Of a stretch of DNA of 64,000 bases, positions 1-9,300 are shown piece after piece. This DNA comes from Akkermansiaceae bacterium (GTDB lineage: Bacteria > Verrucomicrobiota > Verrucomicrobiia > Verrucomicrobiales > Akkermansiaceae): positions 114,238 to 178,237 of the forward strand of contig JAGYIT010000014.1 of NCBI GenBank assembly GCA_018402445.1, written 5' to 3'. The notes under the pieces are model-generated. The model saw only the letters and a list, made by a program, of their open reading frames with translations. It ran no database searches and had not been told where the DNA came from. The translations under genes and the position numbers were made by a program. Position 1 is the stretch's first letter. Every line of letters starts with the position of its first letter.

Positions 1-1311
1 GAACACGGCGTAAGGATAGGCGCGCAGCGCAGCCTCCAACCACGGCTGATCGAAAGCCTCCTGGCCGATCCCCTGCTGGACACCTCCGAAAATCGCGATC
101 ACGGCGATGGAGACGATACCGTAGATGGAGAAGAAAAAGTGCATCTTGATGAGGCGGCGCGAGAGCCACTCCCGGCGTGTGACGCGCGGCACGATAAAGT
201 AAATCGCTCCGAACATTACGAAACTGAAAAACGCGTAAATCGCGAGAATTTCAAAACCGTAAACCGACATCGAGAACTGGCTAAACTCCATGGTTTTCCC
301 AGGGATGTTCAGGAACACGGCGGCAACGGCCATTACGATGAGTCCGACGACACCCGCCATCGTGAAGCGGAGCGTGGGGCTGTTGTTCACGACCTCGGGA
401 TCGGTCATCGCGGTGCGGAGAATGTTCACGGCGGCGGTGAACGCGGGGACGAAGAACAGTATGGTCGCAGTCGCGCCAAGATAGGGCAGGAAGTACGGGA
501 TTGGCGCGCCGGTGAGTTTCTGCATACCGGCCCACGGCATGATGACGGCGAGCGACCAGAAGCCGAGCTGCGCGAGCGAGTAGCTGTGGATGGGGCGGCC
601 GGAGACCTTGGGAACCAGGTAGAAGGCGGTGCCGAGAGCGACCGGTGTGAAGAACAGGAAGATCAGGCTGGATTTATACCAGGCGTTGATCCCGGCAGCC
701 ATCACGGGGTTTCCGGGCATCATGTGAAGCAGGACGTTGGCGGTGATGAACACCCACGGGAACCAGATCATCGCGGCCATCAGGTACCACTGCGAGATAT
801 AAACGTGACCTTCGGGGCGCACCTTGAACTGGACGAGCGACCAGACCACGATGGCGAAGTAGCTCAGAAGAAGGACAGGCCAGCAGAAGGACGGGAATTC
901 CATCCAGGGCATGCCCGTGCCGAACCCGGCGAGGATGCCGATGATTCCTACCGAAACTCCAAGGTTCCAAATATGCCCGGCAGTGAGGATCATGCCGGCG
1001 GCGCGGCATTCCTGGCGGGAGAGGCGGGAGAGCATCCAGACGATGACACCGAAAGCGGCTTGGAAACCCCAGCCGTAAATGAGGGCGTTGAGGTGGGCGG
1101 CTTGGGTGCGCCCGTAGGTGAGAAAGCCGAAACCATCGAGGAAACCGGGCGAGTGGACTTTCGCGGAGGAGATCACGCCGAGAATGATGGAGACCGCGAG
1201 CCATGCGGCTCCGCTGGTCAGGAAAAACATCACGGGGTGGCGCAGCGAGCGGTCGATGGACGCGCGTAGCGCCGAGTCCTGCTCAAGATTGTTGAAAACT
1301 TCCGATGACAT
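1..1311 (-). CDS. CcoN-like heme-copper oxidase subunit I paralog, ligand-poor; runs off the window start
   Basis: This is an open frame of 437 codons from ATG at 1311 to the window edge, with no stop, so the C-terminus is outside. It is a polytopic membrane protein with the layout of cbb3 oxidase subunit I: a YGRTQAAHLNALIYG motif around H73, a long helix ending in FYLVPK (about 230-235), and a later helix ending in GAIYFIVPR. The histidines that should bind CuB and the hemes are missing. The WYGHN position reads WYKSS (211-215), the HHLH position reads QKLT (264-267), and the HVH position reads FEI (353-355). Only H73, equivalent to the low-spin heme ligand of helix II, remains. It lies 17 bases after a cytochrome c gene at the end of the ACIII operon. 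I infer a non-catalytic structural subunit, perhaps linking ACIII to an oxidase. Family membership is fairly sure; the role is unknown. Confidence 0.75.
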   Translation of the reverse strand, partial: MSSEVFNNLEQDSALRASIDRSLRHPVMFFLTSGAAWLAVSIILGVISSAKVHSPGFLDGFGFLTYGRTQAAHLNALIYGWGFQAAFGVIVWMLSRLSRQECRAAGMILTAGHIWNLGVSVGIIGILAGFGTGMPWMEFPSFCWPVLLLSYFAIVVWSLVQFKVRPEGHVYISQWYLMAAMIWFPWVFITANVLLHMMPGNPVMAAGINAWYKSSLIFLFFTPVALGTAFYLVPKVSGRPIHSYSLAQLGFWSLAVIMPWAGMQKLTGAPIPYFLPYLGATATILFFVPAFTAAVNILRTAMTDPEVVNNSPTLRFTMAGVVGLIVMAVAAVFLNIPGKTMEFSQFSMSVYGFEILAIYAFFSFVMFGAIYFIVPRVTRREWLSRRLIKMHFFFSIYGIVSIAVIAIFGGVQQGIGQEAFDQPWLEAALRAYPYAVF

Positions 1312-1328
1312 GATGGATTTGAAAGTGG

Positions 1329-2105
1329 TTACGGCTGAATGAGTTCCTCGGCGGCGACTTGCGGCTTGCCGACCTCGCCGCGCAGGGCTTCCACCTGCTC
1401 AGGCTTCACGGCGGACGCCTTGTTGCCGAAGCTGTTGCGGACGTAGGTCAGGACTCCGGCCACCTGCTCGTCGGTCTGATACGACATCGGAGCCATGCCT
1501 GCGGGGAAATTATAGGCAACTCCATCGATCTCGACCGGCCCGCGTTTGAGGCCGCGGAGCTGGATGAGGATGAGGTTGGAAATCGGGCCGGACACCAGCT
1601 TGGAGCCGGCGAGCGGTGGACCGGCGGCTCCGCCTTCACCGTTCTGGCCGTGGCACGCGCCGCAGACCATGAATTGGGCCTTGCCGATCTCCATGACGGC
1701 GGGGTCGATGGGCGCGTCCGCGTCCTCGGCGGGCGTATCGATGGCCGTGAGATCGACGGCGGGTGCGTCGGCGAGTTGGTTTGCGGTGTCAGAACCCGGG
1801 ACGATCTGCTCGGGTTTCTCGATGGCGACGGGTTTTGAGGCAGCGAGTTTCCCGGCGACATCACCGACCACGGCGGCGATCTGCTGCTCGGTGAGGACCG
1901 TCGCCTGCGCCGCGTCGATCTCGGCCTTGATTTCGTAGCGGATGTCGCCCGCCGCGTCATCCGGCGTATCGGTTTTGGCAAACCATCCGAAGAGGGCTCC
2001 CACTCCGAGGATGAGGAGAAGGATGACGGCGAAGAGTGTGAAGATCCCAAGGCCGTCGATGAAGGCTTTGATGCGGATCAGGGGATTGTCGCGGGTGGGG
2101 TCCAT
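1329..2105 (-). CDS. Membrane-anchored monoheme cytochrome c of the ACIII cluster
   Basis: A 258-residue protein with one N-terminal membrane helix (about residues 19-41, IFTLFAVILLLILGVGALFG). A long acidic, alanine-rich linker (about 50-135) follows, then a class I cytochrome c domain. The heme motif is CGACH at residues 148-152, and MAPM near residue 205 is the probable distal Met ligand. The shape resembles a CcoP- or CoxB-like electron carrier tethered to the periplasmic face. It lies 12 bases after actF and 17 bases before the CcoN-like gene, so it is almost certainly cotranscribed with both. The likely job is to pass electrons from ACIII to a terminal oxidase. It could equally be counted as an accessory subunit of the CcoN-like protein. 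Confidence 0.85.
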   Translation of the reverse strand: MDPTRDNPLIRIKAFIDGLGIFTLFAVILLLILGVGALFGWFAKTDTPDDAAGDIRYEIKAEIDAAQATVLTEQQIAAVVGDVAGKLAASKPVAIEKPEQIVPGSDTANQLADAPAVDLTAIDTPAEDADAPIDPAVMEIGKAQFMVCGACHGQNGEGGAAGPPLAGSKLVSGPISNLILIQLRGLKRGPVEIDGVAYNFPAGMAPMSYQTDEQVAGVLTYVRNSFGNKASAVKPEQVEALRGEVGKPQVAAEELIQP

Positions 2106-2117
2106 GCTTGGGAAGAA

Positions 2118-3470
2118 TCAGTTGGAAAGGTTCGCGGATTCGAGGATTCGGGGGTCGCGGTTCGGGTAGAGCGAGTGCTGGCCGAGGGCGCGGAGGAGAA
2201 CGAAAAGGAAGGCCGCGCCGATGGTCACGAAGGCGAGGATATCGCCCCAAAATGCATGACCGATGGCAGGGGTGATTTCACCGAAGATCTTGTGGCCGTC
2301 CACGATCACTTTACCAGCGGCATCCTTGACGTGCAGGTTACCGAGGGAAACGCCGCGCTCGGGGATGACGATGAGGTAGTGGTCGAGTGCGTGCATGCAG
2401 AGCGTGTAAACCGCGACGATGGAGAGGTATTTCGGATTCTTCTTGAGCCATGCCTGGAGCAGCACCACGAAGGGGACGACGAAGTGGCCGAAGACTAGGA
2501 AGATCATACCGGTGTTCCAGCCACCCGTGTTACGGATCAGGAAATAGGAGGTTTCCTCGGTGATGTTCGCATACCAGATCAGGAAATACTGGGAGAAGGC
2601 GATGTAGGCCCAGAAGGTGGTGAAGGCGAAAAGCAGTTTCCCCATGATGTGAAAATGCTCGGGGCCGCAGACATGCTTGAGGTGGCCGCGGCTTTTCAGG
2701 AAGGTGCAGACGAGGATGATCACCGCCATCGAGTTCAGCGCGGAACCGGAGAAGAGATAGACGCCCCACATGGTGGAGAACCATTTGTAATCGAGCGCCA
2801 TCAGGAAATCGAAGCCCGTGAAGGTGATCGTGAGAGCAAAGATGATGAGCGTGTAGGTGGAGTGCTTGCGTGCGGCGAAGAGGCGCTCCGTGCCGGGGTT
2901 CGGATCGGTATCCTGTTCAGTGGAGAGTTTCCGCAAAAACCAGATGACCGCCGTGAGACCGACGGCATAAAAGATGATACGGCCAAACCAGAACGGCATG
3001 TTCATGAACCATTTCTTGGCATAGAGCAGGTGATCGGTGTGGTGGAGATGCTCGCTGAGGGTCTGGTCAGCGGGGGTGGCGCGGTGGATGTTCATCCACT
3101 CGTAGAGATATTGGTTCACCTGCGGGAAAAGCAGGGGGAGGCCGAAGAGGAAGATCCACGGGAAGGTGGAGCCGAGGTTCTCGAAGGTGCGGCGAACGGA
3201 GGTGCCCCAGCCGGAGTTGGACACGTTGTGGAGGAGCGTCCAGAACACGCCGCCGATGGAGAGGGTGAGGAAAAAGTAGTAAGCGAAGACCCAGGAGTAG
3301 GCGTAGGTGCCCTGAAACCACTGGCCGAAGACCCCGAAGAGTCCGAGAAGGCTCACAAGCGTGCCGATCCCGGCGACGCCGAGCGCGAGGGTCTTCGCCT
3401 TGGCGACCTTCGAGTTGTCGAGGTGGTCGCCGTGGATGGCGATGTCAGCGGATGTTACGTGATGGGACAT
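2118..3470 (-). CDS. actF: Alternative Complex III subunit ActF (NrfD/PsrC-like membrane protein)
   Basis: A 450-residue, roughly ten-helix membrane protein of the NrfD/PsrC superfamily. In ACIII, ActF pairs with ActC to form the membrane quinol-oxidising core. Family-typical stretches are visible: FTGFDFLMALDYKWFSTMWG in the middle and FLIWYANITEE near residue 320. The gene starts 11 bases after the actE stop and ends 12 bases before the cytochrome c gene, consistent with one operon. Length is normal for the family, and the frame is intact. ActF is distinguished from ActC by its order in the cluster and by the wider hydrophilic loops. Confidence 0.92.
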   Translation of the reverse strand: MSHHVTSADIAIHGDHLDNSKVAKAKTLALGVAGIGTLVSLLGLFGVFGQWFQGTYAYSWVFAYYFFLTLSIGGVFWTLLHNVSNSGWGTSVRRTFENLGSTFPWIFLFGLPLLFPQVNQYLYEWMNIHRATPADQTLSEHLHHTDHLLYAKKWFMNMPFWFGRIIFYAVGLTAVIWFLRKLSTEQDTDPNPGTERLFAARKHSTYTLIIFALTITFTGFDFLMALDYKWFSTMWGVYLFSGSALNSMAVIILVCTFLKSRGHLKHVCGPEHFHIMGKLLFAFTTFWAYIAFSQYFLIWYANITEETSYFLIRNTGGWNTGMIFLVFGHFVVPFVVLLQAWLKKNPKYLSIVAVYTLCMHALDHYLIVIPERGVSLGNLHVKDAAGKVIVDGHKIFGEITPAIGHAFWGDILAFVTIGAAFLFVLLRALGQHSLYPNRDPRILESANLSN

Positions 3471-3481
3471 CTGTGGGAAAA

Positions 3482-4132
3482 TTATTGGGCTGCGGTGGCG
3501 GCTTCTTTCGCGGCTTGGAGCGTGCGGACGTAGGCGACAATCGCCCAGCGGTCGCGGACGGGGATGGTAGCGCCGTATCCGGACATCATACCTTTGCCGT
3601 TGGTGATGACTTCATACATGCGTCCGTCGGGGTAGGACGCCGCCTTGAATGGGTCGAGGTGGAGATTCGCAATACCGGGGACGCCGTATCTCGAGGTGAC
3701 GCCGAGACCGTCACCGGACTCGCCGTGGCAGACGGCGCAATAGATGCCGTAGCGCTCCTCGCCGCGGCGGATGAGGGCGGCGGCGGTATCCGGATTGAGT
3801 TCCAGTTCCTCGGGCATTCCGGTGCCGAAATAATCGCCGACGTGGCCGGAGAAATAGTAACCGGCCTGGCCGCCGAACTCATATTCGGGGATGCCGCCGA
3901 TGAGGGAATCACCCTCTGGGTTGAAGCCGCGCGGTTGCGTTTCCGCGACAGGAAGGCGCGCACCCACGCGATCCGCGAAGAACGTGCTGGGAGCCTGCGC
4001 CTTGAGCTTGTCCTGCTCATCCATGTCCGGGAAGACCTGGACGGGAGGCTTCGTGAAATACTGGCCACGGAAACCCCCGATCCCGACGACGAGAACGGCG
4101 ATCAAAGCGTAAATTAGGAAGAAGTAGCGCAT
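3482..4132 (-). CDS. actE: Alternative Complex III subunit ActE (monoheme cytochrome c)
   Basis: A 216-residue protein with an N-terminal membrane helix or uncleaved signal (FFLIYALIAVLVVGIGGF). One heme c motif, CAVCH, lies at residues 132-136, followed by a cytochrome c fold with GMMSGYG near residue 190 as the probable Met-ligand loop. In ACIII, ActE is the periplasmic monoheme subunit that takes electrons from the pentaheme ActA and delivers them to the oxidase or a soluble carrier. Position between actD and actF is canonical. It is separated from actD by a short AT-rich repeat tract. Confidence 0.92.
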   Translation of the reverse strand: MRYFFLIYALIAVLVVGIGGFRGQYFTKPPVQVFPDMDEQDKLKAQAPSTFFADRVGARLPVAETQPRGFNPEGDSLIGGIPEYEFGGQAGYYFSGHVGDYFGTGMPEELELNPDTAAALIRRGEERYGIYCAVCHGESGDGLGVTSRYGVPGIANLHLDPFKAASYPDGRMYEVITNGKGMMSGYGATIPVRDRWAIVAYVRTLQAAKEAATAAQ

Positions 4133-4140
4133 TAAGGATC

Positions 4141-4175
4141 GGAAATTTGAGATTTAAAATTTGAGATTTGAAATT
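4141..4175. repeat. AT-rich short tandem repeat in the actD-actE gap
   Basis: The gap between actE and actD is filled with degenerate copies of an AAATTTGAGATTT-type unit: aaatttgag, atttaaaatttgag, atttgaaattt. It is strikingly AT-rich against the high-GC neighbours. Similar but distinct tracts fill the actC-actD gap, the actB-actC gap and the gap at 43471-43500. No protein coding or clear terminator structure is seen. It may be a slippage-prone spacer. Confidence 0.7.
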
Positions 4176-4733
4176 TCAGGCGTCCTCTTCCTCGACGAGT
4201 TCGATGTTTTCCCCGCCGATCTCGGCGAGCAGGTTGCGGGTGGCGTCGGGGCTGAATTTCGCGTCGCGCGCCTCGATGGCGATGAAGAAGCCGTCATCGG
4301 TGGCGCGGTGGAACTGCTTACTAGCGAAGAGCGGGTGGTTGAGGCGCGGGAGCTGGATCAGGCCGAGGAGACCGAAGAGCACGGTGAAACCGGAGAACAG
4401 GATGGTCAGCTCGAACATCACCGGGAAGAACGCCGGGATGGTAAAGATGTTGGTCGGTTTCGCCTGGACGATGGTCGGGTAGATGAGCACCTGGGTGGAA
4501 TAGGCCAGCGCGAAGGCGGTGGCGCAACCGGTCACGCCGCCGAAGAAGACGAACCATGGCAGGATGGAACGCTTGAGGCCCATCGCGCCGTCAAGGCCGT
4601 GCACAGGATAGGGGCTGTAGCAATCCCATTTGCGGAAGCCGGCATCGCGGACTTTCTCCGCCGCCTTGTAGAGGGCGGAGGCGCTCTTGAACTCGGCCAG
4701 GTAGCCGTAAACTCGTTTGCGGGTGGTGCTCAC
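4176..4733 (-). CDS. actD: Alternative Complex III subunit ActD
   Basis: A 185-residue protein with an N-terminal soluble segment containing the family pattern YGYLAEF (about 9-15) and a KWDCYSPYPVHGLDGAMG stretch near 35-52. Two transmembrane helices follow (about 60-82 and 105-130). ActD is a small accessory membrane subunit of ACIII packed next to ActC; it has no cofactors. Length and topology match the family (DUF3341). It lies between actC and actE, with short repeat tracts on both sides. The frame is intact. Confidence 0.92.
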   Translation of the reverse strand: MSTTRKRVYGYLAEFKSASALYKAAEKVRDAGFRKWDCYSPYPVHGLDGAMGLKRSILPWFVFFGGVTGCATAFALAYSTQVLIYPTIVQAKPTNIFTIPAFFPVMFELTILFSGFTVLFGLLGLIQLPRLNHPLFASKQFHRATDDGFFIAIEARDAKFSPDATRNLLAEIGGENIELVEEEDA

Positions 4734-4739
4734 GGGGAA

Positions 4740-4778
4740 GATTGAGGATTGAGGATTGAGGATTGAGGATTTCGGATT
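4740..4778. repeat. Seven-base tandem repeat (GATTGAG)n in the actC-actD gap
   Basis: Four head-to-tail copies of GATTGAG start at 4740 and are followed by gatttcggatttc, ending directly at the actC stop codon. The unit differs from the repeats in the two neighbouring intergenic gaps. No coding potential is seen. Confidence 0.85.
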
Positions 4779-6248
4779 TCAGCCTTTGCTTTCCGCGAGT
4801 TCCTTCTGGTACGCGGGGATCACCTCGGTGCCGTGGTCGGGGTGGGCTTCGTTGTCATCGAAATGGGGGTCGCTCTCGGTCTTCGTCCATTTCACCTCGG
4901 CGATGTTGATGCACGGCAGGAAGCGGAGAAACAGCAAGAAGAGCATCAAGAACATGCCGATGGTGCCGACGAACAGCATCTGATCCTGCGCGGAGGGCGA
5001 GAAGGTTTTCCAATCGCCCGGTAGCCACATGCGGGCGAGCGTGGTGACAATGATCACGAAGCGCTCGAACCACATGCCGACATTCACGCACATCGCCACG
5101 ATCATCACGACCCATAGGTTTTCCCGGCAGGCCTTGAACCAGAACACCTGCGGCGAAAGGACGTTGAGCGACATCATGAGCGCGTAGGCCCACCAATACG
5201 GGCCGGCGATGCGGAACTTGAAGGCGTCCATTTCGTATATCGCGCCGGAATAGAAAGCGACGAAAAGCTCCATCAGGTAAGCGTAACCGACGATGGTGCC
5301 GGTGAGCAGGATGATCTTCGCCATGTTGTCGATGTGCTTCATCGTGATCAGATCCTGCAGGCCGTAGATGAAACGGGCGGGGACCATGATCGTGAGCACC
5401 ATCGCGAAGCCGCCGAAGATCGCGCCGGCCACGAAATAGGGCGGGAAAATGGTGGTGTGCCAGCCGGGGACGACCGAGGTGGCGAAGTCGAACGAAACGA
5501 CGGAGTGGACGGAGAGCACGAGCGGCGTGGAGAGCGCGGCGAGGAGGAGATACGCCATTTCATAATGGCTCCACTGCCGGTTGCCTCCGCGCCAGCCGAG
5601 GGCGAAAATGCCGTAGAGAACCTTGCGGAGGCCGGGCTTGCAGCGGTCGCGGATCGTGGCGAGGTCGGGCACCATGCCGAGAAACCAGAAGATCAGCGAG
5701 ACGGTGAAATAGGTGGAAACCGCGAACACGTCCCACAGCAGGGGCGACTTGAAGTTCTGCCAGATCGCGTTCGCGTTCGGGACGGGAGCCAGGAACCACG
5801 CAAACCAGACACGACCGACGTGGAAGGCGGGGAAAATGCCCGCGCACATCACCGCGAAGATCGTCATCGCCTCGGCGGCGCGGTTGATGGATGTCCGCCA
5901 GTTCTGGCGGGTCAGGAAAAGGATCGCGGAAATCAGGGTTCCCGCGTGGCCGATGCCGATCCAGAACACGAAGTTCACGATGGGCCATCCCCACATCACG
6001 CGGTTCGTATTTCCCCAGACACCGACGCCGGTGGAAACGAGGTGGTAAAGCCCGCCGCCGACGCCGATCAGGGCGATCAGCGAGGAGGGCAGGAAAAGCA
6101 GCCACCAAAGGAGAGGTTGGCGGTTCTCGATAATGCCGCAGATCCGATCCGTGATCCAGTGGTAGGAACGGTCGTTGAGAATCAGCTTTTCGCGCTTGAG
6201 AACCGGAAGCTTGATGCCGGTGTCCGCGTGGTCGGTGTTCGAGGCCAT
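4779..6248 (-). CDS. actC: Alternative Complex III subunit ActC (NrfD/PsrC-like membrane protein)
   Basis: A 489-residue polytopic membrane protein (about ten helices) of the NrfD/PsrC family. The frame extends 14 codons further up, but [11 protein letters not shown] at 6248 is the sensible start because the upstream residues are unlike the family. ActC carries the proposed quinol-binding site facing the iron-sulfur part of ActB. Family-typical segments include [32 protein letters not shown] and the [20 protein letters not shown] region. The gene follows actB across a gap containing an inverted repeat. Confidence 0.93.
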   Translation of the reverse strand: MASNTDHADTGIKLPVLKREKLILNDRSYHWITDRICGIIENRQPLLWWLLFLPSSLIALIGVGGGLYHLVSTGVGVWGNTNRVMWGWPIVNFVFWIGIGHAGTLISAILFLTRQNWRTSINRAAEAMTIFAVMCAGIFPAFHVGRVWFAWFLAPVPNANAIWQNFKSPLLWDVFAVSTYFTVSLIFWFLGMVPDLATIRDRCKPGLRKVLYGIFALGWRGGNRQWSHYEMAYLLLAALSTPLVLSVHSVVSFDFATSVVPGWHTTIFPPYFVAGAIFGGFAMVLTIMVPARFIYGLQDLITMKHIDNMAKIILLTGTIVGYAYLMELFVAFYSGAIYEMDAFKFRIAGPYWWAYALMMSLNVLSPQVFWFKACRENLWVVMIVAMCVNVGMWFERFVIIVTTLARMWLPGDWKTFSPSAQDQMLFVGTIGMFLMLFLLFLRFLPCINIAEVKWTKTESDPHFDDNEAHPDHGTEVIPAYQKELAESKG

Positions 6249-6282
6249 TGAGTGGGAGAGAGTCGTTAGGGAATCGGGGAAA

Positions 6283-6389
6283 AGACACAAGACACAAGAC
6301 TGTAATACATAAGAGGAGAGGGATTCCCGCTGTGCAGTGCCGTAGTCTTCATCTGTTCTTGTGTCTTGTGTCTCAAAGTCTTGTGTCTT
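6283..6389. repeat. Inverted repeat of an 8-base (ACACAAGA-type) unit in the actB-actC gap
   Basis: The left arm (6283-6298, AGACACAAGACACAAG) is a perfect 16-base reverse complement of the right arm at 6358-6373. A further 13-base pair matches 6289-6301 with 6377-6389. About 60 bases separate the arms. In RNA the arms could form a long weak hairpin covering most of the actB-actC spacer. The right arm abuts the actB stop codon. No T-run follows, so it is not a standard terminator; it may affect mRNA stability or partial termination. Confidence 0.8.
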
Positions 6390-9300
6390 CTAAACCATGT
6401 GGATCGTGGATTGACCGATGAACTTGGCATCAGGCATGGCCGGATTCGGATTTTTCACGCGAGCCAGGTAAGTGGTGCGCGGGGCGGTGCCGATGTAGTA
6501 GAGCAGGTCATAGCTCCGTTCCAAGACCTTGGCGCGACCCATCTCGGAGGCACCTTTGTCGAGGAGATTGCCGAAGGCGATGGCCTGCGCCGGGCAGGCG
6601 TCCTGGCAGGCGGTTTTCACGGAATCGACCGGGATACGGAGGGTCTCCGTGGTGACGGGCACTTCCGGAGAAAGGTTTCCGGAGGCGAGGACTTCCTGTT
6701 TCTGGCCGCGCTTCTGGCGGATCACCGCATCCTGAATGCGCTGCACGCAGTAGGTGCATTTCTCCATCACGCCGCGCATGCGGACGGTGACGTTCGGGTT
6801 CTTCTGGAGGTGGTTCGGCTCCTTGTCCTGGCGCACGCCCGCAGGGCCCTTGTTGAGGTTGTTCTTGATGAGCGGATTGCGCTTGTTGTAGTCGAAGAAA
6901 TTGAAGCGACGCGCCTTGTAGGGGCAGTTGTTCGCGCAGTAGCGGGTGCCGATGCAGCGGTTGTAGGCCATCGCGTTGAGGCCGTCCTCGGTGTGGACGG
7001 TGGCGTTGACCGGGCAGACGGTTTCGCAGGGAGCGGACTCGCACTGCATACAGGCGACCGGCTGGGGAACCATGGCCGGGTTGTCGGCGTCGAACGTGTT
7101 GTCCTTGTGGACGGCGAAGTAGCGATCCATGCGGATCCAGTGCATCTCGCGGCCTTTAGCGACCTGCTCCTTGCCGACGATGGGGATGTTGTTCTCGGAT
7201 TGGCAGGCAACGAGGCACGCGTTGCAACCCATGCAGGAGGAAAGGTCGATGGTCATGCCCCACTGATGGAGCTTGTCGCTGAGGAGCGGCTGGCCGTTGA
7301 TGTCTTCCTGCTTGTAGAGCGAGATATTGGTGGGCGCGTGGGAGTCGTTGCCCTGCTTCTTGACCTTGGCGAGCTGCGCCTTGAAATCACCCTTGTGATC
7401 AACGGGCGCCGTGGAAATCTCACGGGCGAGCGCACGGCCATACATCGCGTGGTGCTCCTGGGTGAGCGCGACCGGATAGCGTTTTTTCGTGAGGGATACC
7501 GTCGCGCCGGTGGCGAAATAGGCGGTATCCTGGGTGCGGAGCGGGTAGGCATCGAAGCCGCGGTTCACGCCGACCAAGCCAACGTGGTTTGCGTTTCCAT
7601 CGCGACCGAGTTCATCCTCATCGTTGTAGCCTTGTCCGTAGCCGAGCGGGATGATGATGGTGTTTTCCGCCTGTCCGAAAGAGACAAGGACGGGAATTTC
7701 GAGGGTCTTGCCGTTCACCTTGACCTCGATCATCGGCGACTTGCGGTTTTGACCTTCGCCGTCGGGGCCGACAGATGCGAAAGTGGTTTCCAGCTTGATG
7801 ATTTCGTCGTAAATGCCGAGTTCCTTGGCGGTCTTCGGGGCGATAAGGGCAGCGTTGTCCCAGGTGAGTTTGGAAACCGGATCGGGCGCTTCCTGGAGCC
7901 AGCCGTTGTCGATCCAGCGGCCGTCATAGACCGAGGCGTCGGTGGCGAAGATCACGTCGAGCTTGTCCTTGCTTGCCGACGCGGACTTGGCGTTCGCGAT
8001 ATCGGCGGCGGCGCTGGAAGAAAGCTCGGGAGTCGCGGAGGCATAGGTGTCGCTGGCGTCGAAACCGTTTTTCAACAGGTTTTTCCAAGCCGCCTTGTCC
8101 TTGGCGAAAGTGGCTTTCACCGCTTCGAGTGCGGGCGCGGGCTTGCCTTCCTCTCCTTCCCCGGTGACGAGTTTTCCGTCTTCGGAAAGCAGGGCGAGCA
8201 GCAGCTCAAGCTCCGCCACGCAATCTGGATAGAGCGGCAGGATCATCGGCTGGACGACCGTGTAGGCTCCACGCGCGCTGCGGGCATCACCCCATGATTC
8301 GAGGTAATGCGCGGCGGGAATGTGCCAGCTGCAGGCGTGCGCCGTGGCGTCGGTGCGGAGGCCGAGATGGATGGAGGTCTTCGCTTTCGCGAGGGCTTCG
8401 CCGAACTTCAGGTCGGCGGGCGCGTCGTAAACGGGATTCGAAGGGGTCAGGAAAATCACCGTCTCGACGGTGGCGCTCTGAAGATCGGCGGTGAGCGCGG
8501 CGATGTCACCGAAGCCTGTGGAACCCGTCTGGAAAGCGGAGACGCCGGTGCCGATGTTCTTAAGCGCGAGATTGATCGCGAGCGCGAGGTGCTTCACAGC
8601 GGCGGGCTGGCGGGAACCGGCGAGGACGGCGGTCTTCGCGCCGCTGGCCTTGAGATCTTCGGCGAGCGCCTTGATCCAGTTGAGCTGCTGCTCGTCGGTG
8701 ATCGGCGGGATGCCTTCCGCTGCGACACCGAACTCACGCGCGATCTGCGCGGCGACCGCAGCCACCATGCCCGGCGAAACGCGCAGGCGGTGATCCGCCA
8801 TGCCGCCGGTGAGGGTGAAGGCGGACTCCACCGAGTAGAGTCGGTTCATCGAGGACGCGTCGGGCTTGGCCTTGTAGCCTTTTCCCTCGGGCTTCCTGCG
8901 GTTGAAGAACGCGATGTTCGATCCCTGCGGATCGGTGCCCGCGAAATCGCAATCGAGCGAGAGGATGCGGTCGGCTTTCGCGAAATCCGGAACGAGCTTC
9001 ACGCCCTCGCCGAGGATCGCGCTGTCGCTTGGCGGCGAGCGCCTCGTATTGGTAAAACTTGGCGTTCGTGTTTTTCCCGAGTTCCTTGATCAGGCGGAGG
9101 CGTGTCGGGCTTTCATCGGCGCCGAAGACGAAGCCGACCTTCGCGGACTTGTCCTTCGCGAGTTCGCCGAGGACGGCTTCGAACTCCGAGCGTTTCGCAG
9201 CCTTGCCGCCTTTGAGGAATTTCCGCGAGCGGGAGGTCGAGTAAAGGTCGAGCACCGAAGCCTGCGCGAAGGCGTCCGTGCCTTCGTAGTCGGGATGCAG

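Noticed and set aside
6366..8297. A 643-codon open frame on the plus strand opposite actB, and similar long frames at 139-1269, 5334-6251, 8902-10443 and 28397-29695
   Set aside because: They lie antisense to strongly conserved genes and arise from high GC content. Their translations are low-complexity and rich in Arg, Gly, Glu and His, without any family motif.
9003..9050. Programmed ribosomal frameshift in actB
   Set aside because: No slippery heptamer or downstream pseudoknot is seen, and similar one-base breaks occur in unrelated genes, mostly at homopolymers.
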